Below, piece after piece: positions 57,132 through 64,000 of a stretch of 64,000 nt of DNA. This stretch comes from Actinobacteria bacterium OV320 (GTDB lineage: Bacteria > Actinomycetota > Actinomycetes > Streptomycetales > Streptomycetaceae), in contig LJCX01000031.1 of assembly GCA_001298545.1 (NCBI GenBank), forward strand, positions 372,001 to 436,000, in the 5' to 3' direction. The notes beneath the pieces were generated by a model. The model was not told where the DNA came from. It did not search any database and worked only from the letters and a program-made list of their open reading frames with translations. Numbering within the stretch: position 1 is the first letter of the stretch; each line of letters opens with the position of its first letter. A program made the position numbers and the translations under genes.

Positions 57132-57895
57132 GCGGAGCGCGGGTCGAACCCGAAGGGCAACTCCAGGCGATGGGCGCGCATGAGGGCGTCGTCGGCGAGC
57201 AGATCGCCGGTCCGGCCGTCCGCGGCGATCACGCCCTCGCTCAGGATCAGCGCGCGTGGGCACAGCTCCAGGGCGTACGGCAGGTCGTGCGTGACCATGA
57301 GCGCGGTGACGTCCAACGAGCGCAGGATGTCGGCCAGTTCACGGCGCGAGGCGGGGTCGAGGTTGGAGGACGGCTCGTCCAGGACGAGGATCTCCGGTTC
57401 CATCGCGAGCACCGTCGCGACGGCCACCCGGCGGCGCTGGCCGAAGGACAGGTGGTGCGGCGGACGGTTCTTGAACTCCGCCATGCCGACCTGTTCGAGG
57501 GCGTGGTCGACCCGTGCCTCCAGGGCGGCCCCCTTCAGCCCGGCGGCGGCCGGCCCGAACGCCACGTCCTCACGGACCGTCGGCATGAACAGCTGGTCGT
57601 CCGGGTCCTGGAAGACGATGCCGACCTTGCGGCGGATCTCGGCCATGTGCTGCTTGCCGACGGGCAGCCCGGCCACCGTCACGGTGCCCGCGCCGCCGGT
57701 CAGGATGCCGTTGAGATGCAGTACGAGGGTCGTCTTGCCGGCGCCGTTGGGGCCGAGCAGCGCGACCCGCTCGCCTCGCGCGACGGAGAAGTCCACGCCG
57801 AACAGGGCCTGGTGGCCGTCGGGGTAGGCGAAGGCCAGACCGGCCACTTCCAGGGAGGGCGAGGGTGTCACGGAGGGCGTCACAGCGTCAGTCAC
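57116..57895 (-). CDS. cbiO: Cobalt/nickel ECF transporter ATPase CbiO
   Basis: A 259-residue ATPase. LEVAGLAFAYPDGHQALFGV, Walker A GPNGAGKTT, KVGIVFQDPDDQLFMPTVRE (Q-loop with the ECF DQLF signature), LSFGQRRRVAVATVLAM and Walker B ILVLDEPSSNLDP are in place. It powers metal uptake with CbiQ and CbiM. The GTG at 57895 overlaps the cbiQ TGA (GTGA) and is preferred to the ATG at 57904, whose ribosome site would be too close. Its stop lies in the ohrR iterons. Confidence 0.93.
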   Translation of the reverse strand: MTDAVTPSVTPSPSLEVAGLAFAYPDGHQALFGVDFSVARGERVALLGPNGAGKTTLVLHLNGILTGGAGTVTVAGLPVGKQHMAEIRRKVGIVFQDPDDQLFMPTVREDVAFGPAAAGLKGAALEARVDHALEQVGMAEFKNRPPHHLSFGQRRRVAVATVLAMEPEILVLDEPSSNLDPASRRELADILRSLDVTALMVTHDLPYALELCPRALILSEGVIAADGRTGDLLADDALMRAHRLELPFGFDPRSATMGA

Positions 57896-58653
57896 AGGGA
57901 CCATCCCAACACGCAGACCAGGAGGGCGACGAACGGGAGGGTCAGCGCGTACGACCACTGCGCCCGTGACGCGGTCACCTCGTCGATCACCGGCATCGAA
58001 CCGGCGTACCCGCGGCTGATCATGGCCAGATGCACGCGCTCGCCGCGCTCGTAGGAGCGGATGAACAGCGCGCCCGCCGACTTCGCGAGCACCCCCCAGT
58101 GCCGTACGCCCCGCGCCTCGAACCCGCGCGACTCCCGGGCGATCCGCATGCGCCGCATCTCGTCCGCGATGACGTCGCCGTAGCGGATCATGAAGGACGC
58201 GATCTGCACGAGCAGCGGGGGCAGCCGCAGGCGCTGGAGGCCGAGGAGCAGCTCACGCAGCTCGGTGGTGGACGCCAGCAGTACGGAGGCGGCGACGCCC
58301 AGGGTGCCCTTCGCGAGGACGTTCCAGGCGCCCCACAGGCCGTTGACGCTGAGCGACAGGCCGAGGACGTCCACCTGCTCGCCCTCCGCCACGAAGGGCA
58401 TCAGTACCGCGAACGCGACGAACGGCACCTCGATCAGCAGCCGTTTGAGCAGGAAACCGGCGGGCACGCGCGCGTGGCGTGCGACGAAGGCCAGCAGGAC
58501 CGCGTACAGGCCGAACGCCCACATCGCCTCCCGCGGCGTCGACACCACGACCACCACGAAGGCGAAGACGGCGGCGAGTTTGGTGTGCGGCGGCAGCCCG
58601 TGCACGGGCGAGTGACCGTGCCGGTAGAGCCGGTGTGCGTGTCCCGCGCCCAT
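57892..58653 (-). CDS. cbiQ: Cobalt/nickel ECF transporter T component CbiQ
   Basis: A 253-residue membrane protein with about five helices (AVFAFVVVVVSTPREAMWAF, LLIEVPFVAFAVLMPFVAEG). The two short cytoplasmic coupling helices contain MRRMRIARESRGFEARG and IRSYERGERVHLAMISRGYA (Ala-Arg-Gly and Ser-Arg-Gly motifs that touch CbiO). The ATG at 58653 lies 4 nt after the cbiM stop. It links the ATPase to the metal-binding component. Confidence 0.93.
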   Translation of the reverse strand: MGAGHAHRLYRHGHSPVHGLPPHTKLAAVFAFVVVVVSTPREAMWAFGLYAVLLAFVARHARVPAGFLLKRLLIEVPFVAFAVLMPFVAEGEQVDVLGLSLSVNGLWGAWNVLAKGTLGVAASVLLASTTELRELLLGLQRLRLPPLLVQIASFMIRYGDVIADEMRRMRIARESRGFEARGVRHWGVLAKSAGALFIRSYERGERVHLAMISRGYAGSMPVIDEVTASRAQWSYALTLPFVALLVCVLGWSL

Positions 58654-58657
58654 GACG

Positions 58658-59728
58658 TCAGACGTTCTCTACGGCGGTCGGTGACACGTCGTCGCCCGTC
58701 CGGCGCCTGCGCACCGCCCAGAACACCGCGCTGCCCGCGACGACGGTCGTGCCGACGCCGATCACGCCCGCGAGGCCGCCGGACAACCGGGCGTTCGTCA
58801 CGTCCTTGACGCCGTAGTCGGCGAGCGGGGAGTCGGCGGACGCGTGCTCCTCGGCCTTCTTGTCGATGCCCTTGTCGGCGGCGACCTTCTCCAGGCCGTC
58901 GGGGTTCGCGGAGGCGTAGAAGCTGACGAAGCCGGCCAGGACGAGAGAGGTGACCAGGCCCGTCACCCACAGCGTGCGCCGAGAGGCGCGAGCCGCCACG
59001 GGTGTGCGCGCGCCGGCCGGCGTCTCCTCGGCCGCCGGGGCGTCGACGAGTTCGCCGTGCACCCGCAGCCGGAGCTTCTGCCGCAGATCGCGCGCGCCGT
59101 GGACGAGGTCCGGCCGGACGGCGACGACGGCGCCCACGGTCAGCGCGGTGATCACGGCCTCGCCGATACCGATCAGCACATGCACGCCGATCATCGCGGT
59201 CGCCACCTTGCCGATCGACACGTCGGTGGTGCCGCCGATCCAGTAGATGAGCGTGAAGGCGACGGCGGCGGCGGGCACGGACAGTACGGCGGCGACGAAG
59301 GAAGCGACCGTGATGGACCGGCGGCCGCGGGGCAGCACCTTCACCAGGCCGCGGAAGACGGCGTACGCCACGACGGTCGTCACGATCGCCATGTCGGTGA
59401 TGTTCACGCCGAGCGCGGTCAGACCCCCGTCGGCGAAGAGGATGCCCTGCATCAGCAGGACCACGGACACACACAGGACCCCTGTGCAGGGGCCCACGAG
59501 TATCGCGGCGAGCGCGCCGCCGAGCAGGTGGCCGCTGGTCCCCGCCGCGACGGGGAAGTTCAGCATCTGCACGGCGAAGATGAACGCCGCCACCAGGCCG
59601 GCCAGCGGCGCGGTCCGGTCGTCCAGCTCGCGGCGCGCGCCGCGCAGGCTCACGGCGATGGCGCCGGCGGCGACGACTCCGGTCACGGCGGAGGTCGGGG
59701 CGTTGATGAATCCGTCGGGTACGTGCAC
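58658..59728 (-). CDS. cbiM: Cobalt/nickel uptake component CbiM fused to a CbiN-like PDGLE domain
   Basis: A 356-residue protein. The N-terminus MHVPDGFINAPTSAVTG is exactly the CbiM metal site, where the N-terminal Met amine and His2 bind Co(II) or Ni(II). AGTSGHLLGGALAAILVGPC with His and the six core helices follow. The last third, after a Pro/Ala linker, has one helix, SANPDGLEKVAADKG, SPLADYGV and a final helix: the PDGLE/CbiN-like domain, which replaces a separate CbiN. The GTG at 59728 lies 6 nt after TATCAT. A palindrome covers the -35 region. Nickel versus cobalt cannot be decided from sequence. Confidence 0.93.
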   Translation of the reverse strand: MHVPDGFINAPTSAVTGVVAAGAIAVSLRGARRELDDRTAPLAGLVAAFIFAVQMLNFPVAAGTSGHLLGGALAAILVGPCTGVLCVSVVLLMQGILFADGGLTALGVNITDMAIVTTVVAYAVFRGLVKVLPRGRRSITVASFVAAVLSVPAAAVAFTLIYWIGGTTDVSIGKVATAMIGVHVLIGIGEAVITALTVGAVVAVRPDLVHGARDLRQKLRLRVHGELVDAPAAEETPAGARTPVAARASRRTLWVTGLVTSLVLAGFVSFYASANPDGLEKVAADKGIDKKAEEHASADSPLADYGVKDVTNARLSGGLAGVIGVGTTVVAGSAVFWAVRRRRTGDDVSPTAVENV

Positions 59729-59734
59729 CCGACG

Positions 59735-59740
59735 ATGATA
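59735..59740 (-). promoter_or_regulatory. -10 box for leaderless cbiM transcript
   Basis: TATCAT on the minus strand ends 6 nt before the GTG at 59728. Confidence 0.5.
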
Positions 59741-59749
59741 GTGGCTTAA

Positions 59750-59764
59750 TGCGAACGGTTCGCA
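59750..59764. promoter_or_regulatory. Palindrome upstream of cbiM, probable metal repressor site
   Basis: TGCGAAC-G-GTTCGCA is a perfect 15-nt palindrome covering the -35 region of the cbiM promoter. It resembles Fur-family boxes, such as that of the nickel regulator Nur, in having TTGC-type half sites. Confidence 0.55.
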
Positions 59765-59954
59765 AGAGCGAGTGGCTTGTCTCTTCGGGTGAGCGGGGCT
59801 CGCGACGCCCGTGTGGCAGGCCCATGCCGAACCCGTGTATCGCACATGTGAGATATGCCTGTGCGGAGGAGCGCAATCCGCAAAATATGCGACATTGGAA
59901 GGGGAGTGGACGCACAGCTTCCGCACAGGTCACGCTGCGTGAGAGGGTCGGCCG

Positions 59955-60311
59955 ATGTCCGTAGTCGAACAGTACGCGCGAGCCCACATCGTCACCGAGG
60001 CCGACCAGGCCGAGGAAGAACGCAGGGCCGTACCGGTCGTCCTGCGCTACGACCCCGAGGACCCCCGGTCGGTCCGCGTCGGGCTTCCCGACCGGCGCGA
60101 GTGGACGTTCTCCCGTGACCTCCTCGAACAGGGGCTGCGCGCCCCGACCGGCACCGGCGAGGTCCGCGTGTGGCCGTGCGGGCGCGTCCAGACCGTCGTC
60201 GAGTTCCACTCCCCGCACGGCGTCTCGGTCGTCCAGTTCGAGTCGAAGTCCCTGCTGCGGTTCCTGCGCCGCACCTACATGGCGACGGCGCAGCAGCCCG
60301 TCACGCACTAG
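59955..60311 (+). CDS. ssgE: SsgA-like sporulation protein, probably SsgE
   Basis: A 118-residue SsgA-like protein (SALP), a family confined to morphologically complex Actinobacteria. VPVVLRYDPEDPRSVRVGLP, EWTFSRDLLEQGLRAPTGTG, EVRVWPCGRVQTVVEFHSPH is the conserved core. SALPs guide septum formation and wall remodelling in sporulation; SsgE is implicated in correct spore release in S. coelicolor. Assignment as SsgE rests on the gene order next to two penicillin-binding protein genes. The ATG at 59955 follows GAGAGGG. Confidence 0.88.
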   Translation: MSVVEQYARAHIVTEADQAEEERRAVPVVLRYDPEDPRSVRVGLPDRREWTFSRDLLEQGLRAPTGTGEVRVWPCGRVQTVVEFHSPHGVSVVQFESKSLLRFLRRTYMATAQQPVTH

Positions 60312-60397
60312 CCGGGTCGGCCCGGCGGGCGTGCCGGACCGTGCATGCTCCGGCGGGCGTGCCGGTCGGGGTTCCGATCGGCGTTTCCGGCCGGGTG

Positions 60398-62077
60398 TCA
60401 GTCGCCCAGGCGCAGCAGTGACGCCACGATGGGTCCGGCCGTGTCGCCGCCGTGGCCGCCCGCCTGGACGACGCCCGCGGCCGCCAGGTCGCCGCGGTAG
60501 GCGGTGAACCAGCCGTTGGGCTTGTCCTGGTTGTCGACCTCGGCCGAGCCCGTCTTGGCGCCGTAGTCGGGGCCCAGACCGGACATCGCCTCGGCGGCGG
60601 TGCCGGCCGCGGCGGTGTAGTTCATCAGCTCCCGCAGCTGCGACAGCGTGGACGGCGACATCGTGCGCGAGGCCGTCGCCAGCGTGCGGTCGTCCACCGA
60701 CGGGGCGACCAGATACGGCTGGTGGAAGGTGCCCGCCTTCACGGTGGAGGCGACCGACGCCATGTTCAGCGGGTTCATCCGCACCCCGCCCTGACCGATC
60801 AGCGACGCCGCCATCTGGGCCGCCGACTGCACCGGCACCGAGCCGTCGAAGGACGGCACGCCGATCGCCCAGTCGTTCATCGACAGGCCGAAGACCTGCT
60901 GCGCCTGCTTGGTCAGGCTGTCGTTGTCCAGGTCGGGCGCCTGGCTGATGAAGGCGGTGTTGCAGGAGCGCGCGAAGCTCGCCTTGAAGGTGCCGCCGGT
61001 GATCTGGAAGTCGTCGTCGTTGTGGAACTTCCAGCCGCCGTACGTGAACGTCTTCGGGCAGGGGTGCACCTTGTCCGCCGACGCCAGGTCCTTCTCGATG
61101 AGGAGCGACGAGGTGATGACCTTCATCGTGGAGCCGGGCGCGAGCGAGCCGTTGAACGCGGTGTTGAAGCCGTGGCTCGCGTTGGCCACCGCGAGGATCT
61201 CGCCCGTGGAGGGGCGCATCACCACGACCGACGAGCGCGCGGTCTTCGCCACCTGCTGTTCGGCGGCCGCCTGGAGGGTCGGGCTCAGCGTCGTCTTCAC
61301 GGTGCCCGGAGTGCCCTTGCTGAGCTCCAGCAGCGTCTTGTCGGAGGCCTTCTTCGCCTTCGACGCCTTGCCGCGGACGACCTGGAGCTCCACGCCCGCC
61401 TTGCCGCCCGCCTTCTTGCCGTACTTCTCCCGCAGCCCGTCCAGGACCGGCTCCAGGGAGGGGTACTCGGCGGCGGTGAGCTCGCCGCCGGCACTGTCGA
61501 TCGCCTTGACCGGCGGGGTGCCGGACTCGCCGGTGACGAGCGTGTCGCCGTCCTGGAGGTCCGGGTGGACGACGGACGCGTGCCAGTCGACCTGCGCCTT
61601 GCCGTTCTCGGGGTTGCGGACGACGGTGAGGGCGCTGGCGTACGTGAGCGGCTTGCTGACGCCCTTGTACTTCACCGTGCCCTTCACGGAGAACGGGACC
61701 TTGGCGCCGGTGGCCTTGCCTGCGGTGAAGGTGGCGCCCGTGACGTGGGCGTCCTTGGTGTAGCCGGTCAGGAGGGCGGTGGCGGCCGCCGGGTCGTCCG
61801 TGGCGGCGGCCGCCCCGGACACCTTGCCCTGCTGCCAGGCCGTCAGAAACCGGGCGGCCGTGGTCTTCGCCTCGGTCGCCGACGGCGCGTCGGCCCTGAC
61901 CCGCGGCACCTGCTTGCCGTTGGCCGCCGCGGCCGAACCCTCGTCGGCCGCCGCTCCGCCCCCGTACAGCGCGTAGACGCCGATGCCCGCCCCGCCCACC
62001 ACGACGGCGATCATGCCGCCGGCGACGGCGGGCCGCCGCTTCTTGCGCCGCTCTTCGACACGCCTTCTCTTGCCCAC
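60398..62077 (-). CDS. Class B penicillin-binding protein (1 of 2)
   Basis: A 559-residue membrane-anchored transpeptidase. A basic N-terminus and helix (AVAGGMIAVVVGGAGIGVYA) lead to an NTF2-like/MecA_N domain (TTAARFLTAWQQGKVSGAAA), a dimerisation domain, and the transpeptidase: Ser in APGSTMKVITS (SxxK, about 316), SCN in FARSCNTAFIS (about 369) and KTG in GAKTGSAEV (about 507). It cross-links peptidoglycan outside the membrane. The GTG at 62077 follows GGAGG. It lies next to ssgE and in tandem with a paralogue, suggesting a role in differentiation. Confidence 0.93.
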   Translation of the reverse strand: MGKRRRVEERRKKRRPAVAGGMIAVVVGGAGIGVYALYGGGAAADEGSAAAANGKQVPRVRADAPSATEAKTTAARFLTAWQQGKVSGAAAATDDPAAATALLTGYTKDAHVTGATFTAGKATGAKVPFSVKGTVKYKGVSKPLTYASALTVVRNPENGKAQVDWHASVVHPDLQDGDTLVTGESGTPPVKAIDSAGGELTAAEYPSLEPVLDGLREKYGKKAGGKAGVELQVVRGKASKAKKASDKTLLELSKGTPGTVKTTLSPTLQAAAEQQVAKTARSSVVVMRPSTGEILAVANASHGFNTAFNGSLAPGSTMKVITSSLLIEKDLASADKVHPCPKTFTYGGWKFHNDDDFQITGGTFKASFARSCNTAFISQAPDLDNDSLTKQAQQVFGLSMNDWAIGVPSFDGSVPVQSAAQMAASLIGQGGVRMNPLNMASVASTVKAGTFHQPYLVAPSVDDRTLATASRTMSPSTLSQLRELMNYTAAAGTAAEAMSGLGPDYGAKTGSAEVDNQDKPNGWFTAYRGDLAAAGVVQAGGHGGDTAGPIVASLLRLGD

Positions 62078-62219
62078 TGCCAGATCCTCCGGATCCCCAG
62101 GGGCCTCCCCCCAGCCCCGCTGCCCTCGTTGCCCTCACTGACCCCAACGACGGCTACCACCCTAGAGTCCCGTCCTGTGAGGGTGACGTCACGTGTGACG
62201 TCAGCCACCGTGCCGTTGC

Positions 62220-63857
62220 TCAGCCCGTCCGCAGCACGTCCACGACGATGGGGCCGGACGCGTCGACGCCGTGACCGCCGTCCTGGGTCATCGCGGCGGC
62301 CGCGACATCGCCCCGGTAGCCGGTGAACCAGCTGTCGGACTTGTTCTGCCCGTCGACCTCGGCGGAACCGGTCTTGGCGCCGATCCGGCCGCTCAGCCCG
62401 GCCATCACCTCGGCCGCGGTGCCGCTGGTCGCGGTGCGGTTCATCATGGAGCGCAGTTGCTGCACGGTGTTCGACGACAGGCCACGCGCGTGTGCCGGTT
62501 CCCGGCCGTCGAGGCTGAGCGGCACGATCACCGGCTGCCGGAAGGTGCCCGTCATCGCGGTCGCCGTGACCGACGCCATGTTCAGCGGGTTCATCTGGAC
62601 CTGGCCCTGGCCGATCAGGCCGGCCGCGGTGTCCGGGCCGCCGGCGGCCGGGACGGAGCCGTCGAAGGACGGGATGCCGGTCTGCCAGTCGAGGCCGATC
62701 CCGAACCGGTCGCGGGCCTCGTTCGTCAGCGAGTCGACCTTCACCTCGTCCGCGAACTTCACGAACGCCGTGTTGCAGGAGCGGGCGAAGCTCTCGGCGA
62801 GGGTCGCGTTCTCATTGGGCTTCATGTTCTTGATGTTGTGGAAGGTCTGGCTCTCGGAGACGGCCGAGGGCGGACACGGCGCGGGGCCGTTCGCGGTGGT
62901 CAGGCCGTTGTCGATGAGGGTGGCCGCGCTGACGATCTTCATGGTGGAGCCGGGCGCGACCTCCCCCAGGAACGCGGCGTTCCAGCCGTCCGTCCGGTTG
63001 TTGGCGACGGCCAGCACCTCGCCGGTGCTCGGCTTGACGGCCACCACCGACGACTGGTTGTACTTCTGCACCGCCTTCTCCGCGGCCGCCTGCACGTCGG
63101 CGCTGAGGGTGGTGGGCACCTTGCCCGTCTTGCCCTCGGCGAGGGTCAGCAGCGGGGTGTCGGCGGTGTCCGGGGTGGCGTGTCTGATCGCCAGCTCGAC
63201 GCCGGCCGTCCCGCCCGCCTTGTTCCCGTACTTGGCGCGCAGCTGGTCCAGGATCGGCCCCAGGGAGGGGTACTTCTCCTTGGTGAGCACCTTGCCGTCA
63301 CGGTCCACCGCCTCGATCGACGGCGCCGCCGAGGAGCCCGTGACCAGGGTGTCGTCCATGGACTTCAGCTCGGGGTGGACGACCGACGGCGCCCAGTCCA
63401 CCAGCGCCTTGCCGGTGGTGACGCCCCGGACGACCGTCAGCTCGCTCTTGTAGGTGAGCGGCTTGGACTTCCCCTCGTACGACACCGTCGCCCGGACGGT
63501 GAAGGGCACGCTGTCGCCCACCGACGCGCCCGGTGTGATCTTCACGCCGGTGATGTGTGCCGACTGGCCGTACGAGGTCAGCAGGGGCTCGGCCTTCGCC
63601 GCGTTGTTGGTGAGACCGGCGGCCGCCACGGCCTGCCCCTTCTCCCAGGCCGCGAAGAACTCGGCGCTCGTGTCCTTCACCTCGGACCCGCTCGGCGGCC
63701 CGGTCTTCACGGCCACCGGCTCGCTGCCCCCCGACCCGTCGCCCCCGCTCCCGCCGCCGTTCAGCGCGTTCACGATGTTGAAGGCCCCGTACCCGGCTCC
63801 GCCCACCATCACCGCGAAGACCGAGCCGACTATCGCTGCCTTGGCCCCCTTGCGCAT
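62220..63857 (-). CDS. Class B penicillin-binding protein (2 of 2)
   Basis: A 545-residue paralogue of the next gene with the same layout: N-terminal helix (AAIVGSVFAVMVGGAGYGAF), MecA_N-like domain (DTSAEFFAAWEKGQAVAAAG) and transpeptidase with STMK in APGSTMKIVSA (about 303), SCN in FARSCNTAFVK (about 361) and KTG in GAKTGSAEV (about 494). The ATG at 63857 has GGGGAGGG 8 nt upstream. The two PBPs are about 142 bp apart on the same strand and arose by duplication. A palindrome (63897-63914) lies in its promoter region. Confidence 0.93.
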   Translation of the reverse strand: MRKGAKAAIVGSVFAVMVGGAGYGAFNIVNALNGGGSGGDGSGGSEPVAVKTGPPSGSEVKDTSAEFFAAWEKGQAVAAAGLTNNAAKAEPLLTSYGQSAHITGVKITPGASVGDSVPFTVRATVSYEGKSKPLTYKSELTVVRGVTTGKALVDWAPSVVHPELKSMDDTLVTGSSAAPSIEAVDRDGKVLTKEKYPSLGPILDQLRAKYGNKAGGTAGVELAIRHATPDTADTPLLTLAEGKTGKVPTTLSADVQAAAEKAVQKYNQSSVVAVKPSTGEVLAVANNRTDGWNAAFLGEVAPGSTMKIVSAATLIDNGLTTANGPAPCPPSAVSESQTFHNIKNMKPNENATLAESFARSCNTAFVKFADEVKVDSLTNEARDRFGIGLDWQTGIPSFDGSVPAAGGPDTAAGLIGQGQVQMNPLNMASVTATAMTGTFRQPVIVPLSLDGREPAHARGLSSNTVQQLRSMMNRTATSGTAAEVMAGLSGRIGAKTGSAEVDGQNKSDSWFTGYRGDVAAAAMTQDGGHGVDASGPIVVDVLRTG

Positions 63858-63896
63858 GTGCGCCCTCCCCGTTGTCCCCGTCGCCCTCGTGGGCGT

Positions 63897-63914
63897 TTCT
63901 GAACGTGTTCAGAA
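63897..63914. promoter_or_regulatory. Palindrome upstream of the PBP pair
   Basis: TTCTGAAC-GT-GTTCAGAA has 8-bp perfect arms about 40 bp before the ATG of the first PBP. It is a good candidate operator; the cognate regulator is unknown. Confidence 0.5.
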
Positions 63915-64000
63915 GTTCCTCTCAGGCTCACAGTAAGCGGAAAGGGTGGCGCGTGGGGCGAGAGTTTCCGCAATCGTTAGACCCATGTATCCAGCCACAT

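Noticed and set aside
59741..59954. Cobalamin riboswitch upstream of cbiM
   Set aside because: No B12-box-like sequence is visible and the -10 box lies 6 nt before the start codon, leaving no leader.
58434..62147. A 1,237-codon minus-strand frame across PBP, ssgE and cbiM
   Set aside because: It is an out-of-frame reading of three recognisable genes in GC-rich DNA.
63901..63910. LexA (SOS) box GAACGTGTTC
   Set aside because: The spacing between GAAC and GTTC is 2 nt, whereas the Gram-positive LexA box needs 4.

Overview
The window is a stretch of Streptomyces core chromosome. Base composition is very GC-rich with strong GC bias at third codon positions, and GTG, TTG and probably CTG starts are common. 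The gene content is typical of the genus: the group-2 sigma factor HrdD, the sporulation protein SsgE, the divisome membrane protein SepX, a fruR-fruK-fruA locus, many one-component regulators, and a tRNA-Ala(CGC) without encoded CCA. From memory, the order from hrdD to ssgE and the two penicillin-binding proteins follows the S. coelicolor SCO3202 to SCO3156 interval. I see no integrase, transposase, prophage or CRISPR array. Novelty therefore has to be sought in regulation, small genes and repeats.

Layout. 1-2.4 kb: end of a membrane protein, a MarR regulator divergent from a LigB-type dioxygenase, and a GNAT enzyme. 2.5-3.6 kb: hrdD, followed by an 867-bp gap without a convincing gene. 4.4-7.9 kb: TetR regulator, WYL regulator and a divergent DHA2 drug exporter, closed by a terminator whose right arm is echoed by a 39-40-bp tandem repeat. 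8.3-12.6 kb: fructose PTS operon fruR-fruK-(170-codon low-complexity ORF)-fruA. 12.8-20.8 kb: small membrane protein, DUF6227 protein, L,D-transpeptidase lipoprotein, P1 peptidase, LtrA protein, mscL, SAF protein, MTA/purine phosphorylase and an FmdB zinc ribbon. 20.9-27.7 kb: MFS transporter, K+/H+ antiporter, penicillin acylase, 5-formyl-THF cyclo-ligase. 27.8-33.4 kb: galU, a MoeA/Glp gene, moaC, mog, a RimJ-type acetyltransferase, sepX and the tRNA. 33.5-40.4 kb: ABC exporter, two-component system, acetyltransferase, exonuclease III. 40.5-44.9 kb: MerR regulator divergent from a Baeyer-Villiger monooxygenase/hydrolase/SDR operon, then a repeat protein. 45-51.7 kb: tricorn protease homologue and a TetR-MMPL pair. 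51.8-57.1 kb: YbaK deacylase, DMT transporter, arylamine N-acetyltransferase, DUF1876, serine hydrolase, ohr and ohrR. 57.1-63.9 kb: cbiM-cbiQ-cbiO metal uptake, ssgE and two class B penicillin-binding proteins.

How the parts connect. The best signal I found is regulatory. Five perfect GGAAT-N18-GTT promoters, the SigR (thiol-oxidative stress) consensus, all lie upstream of genes in the right orientation. They precede the dioxygenase, hrdD, the DUF6227 gene, the FmdB zinc-ribbon gene and a serine hydrolase. The FmdB promoter is also overlapped by a CIRCE element, the HrcA heat-shock operator. The ohrR-ohr pair adds another peroxide-stress module next to the last promoter. A second theme is cell envelope and division: Glp/SepX, SsgE, two PBPs, the L,D-transpeptidase, the penicillin acylase and MscL. 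A third is widespread leaderless translation: at least twelve starts have a TANNNT -10 box 6-7 nt before the start codon. Short tandem repeats have expanded in several genes and spacers.
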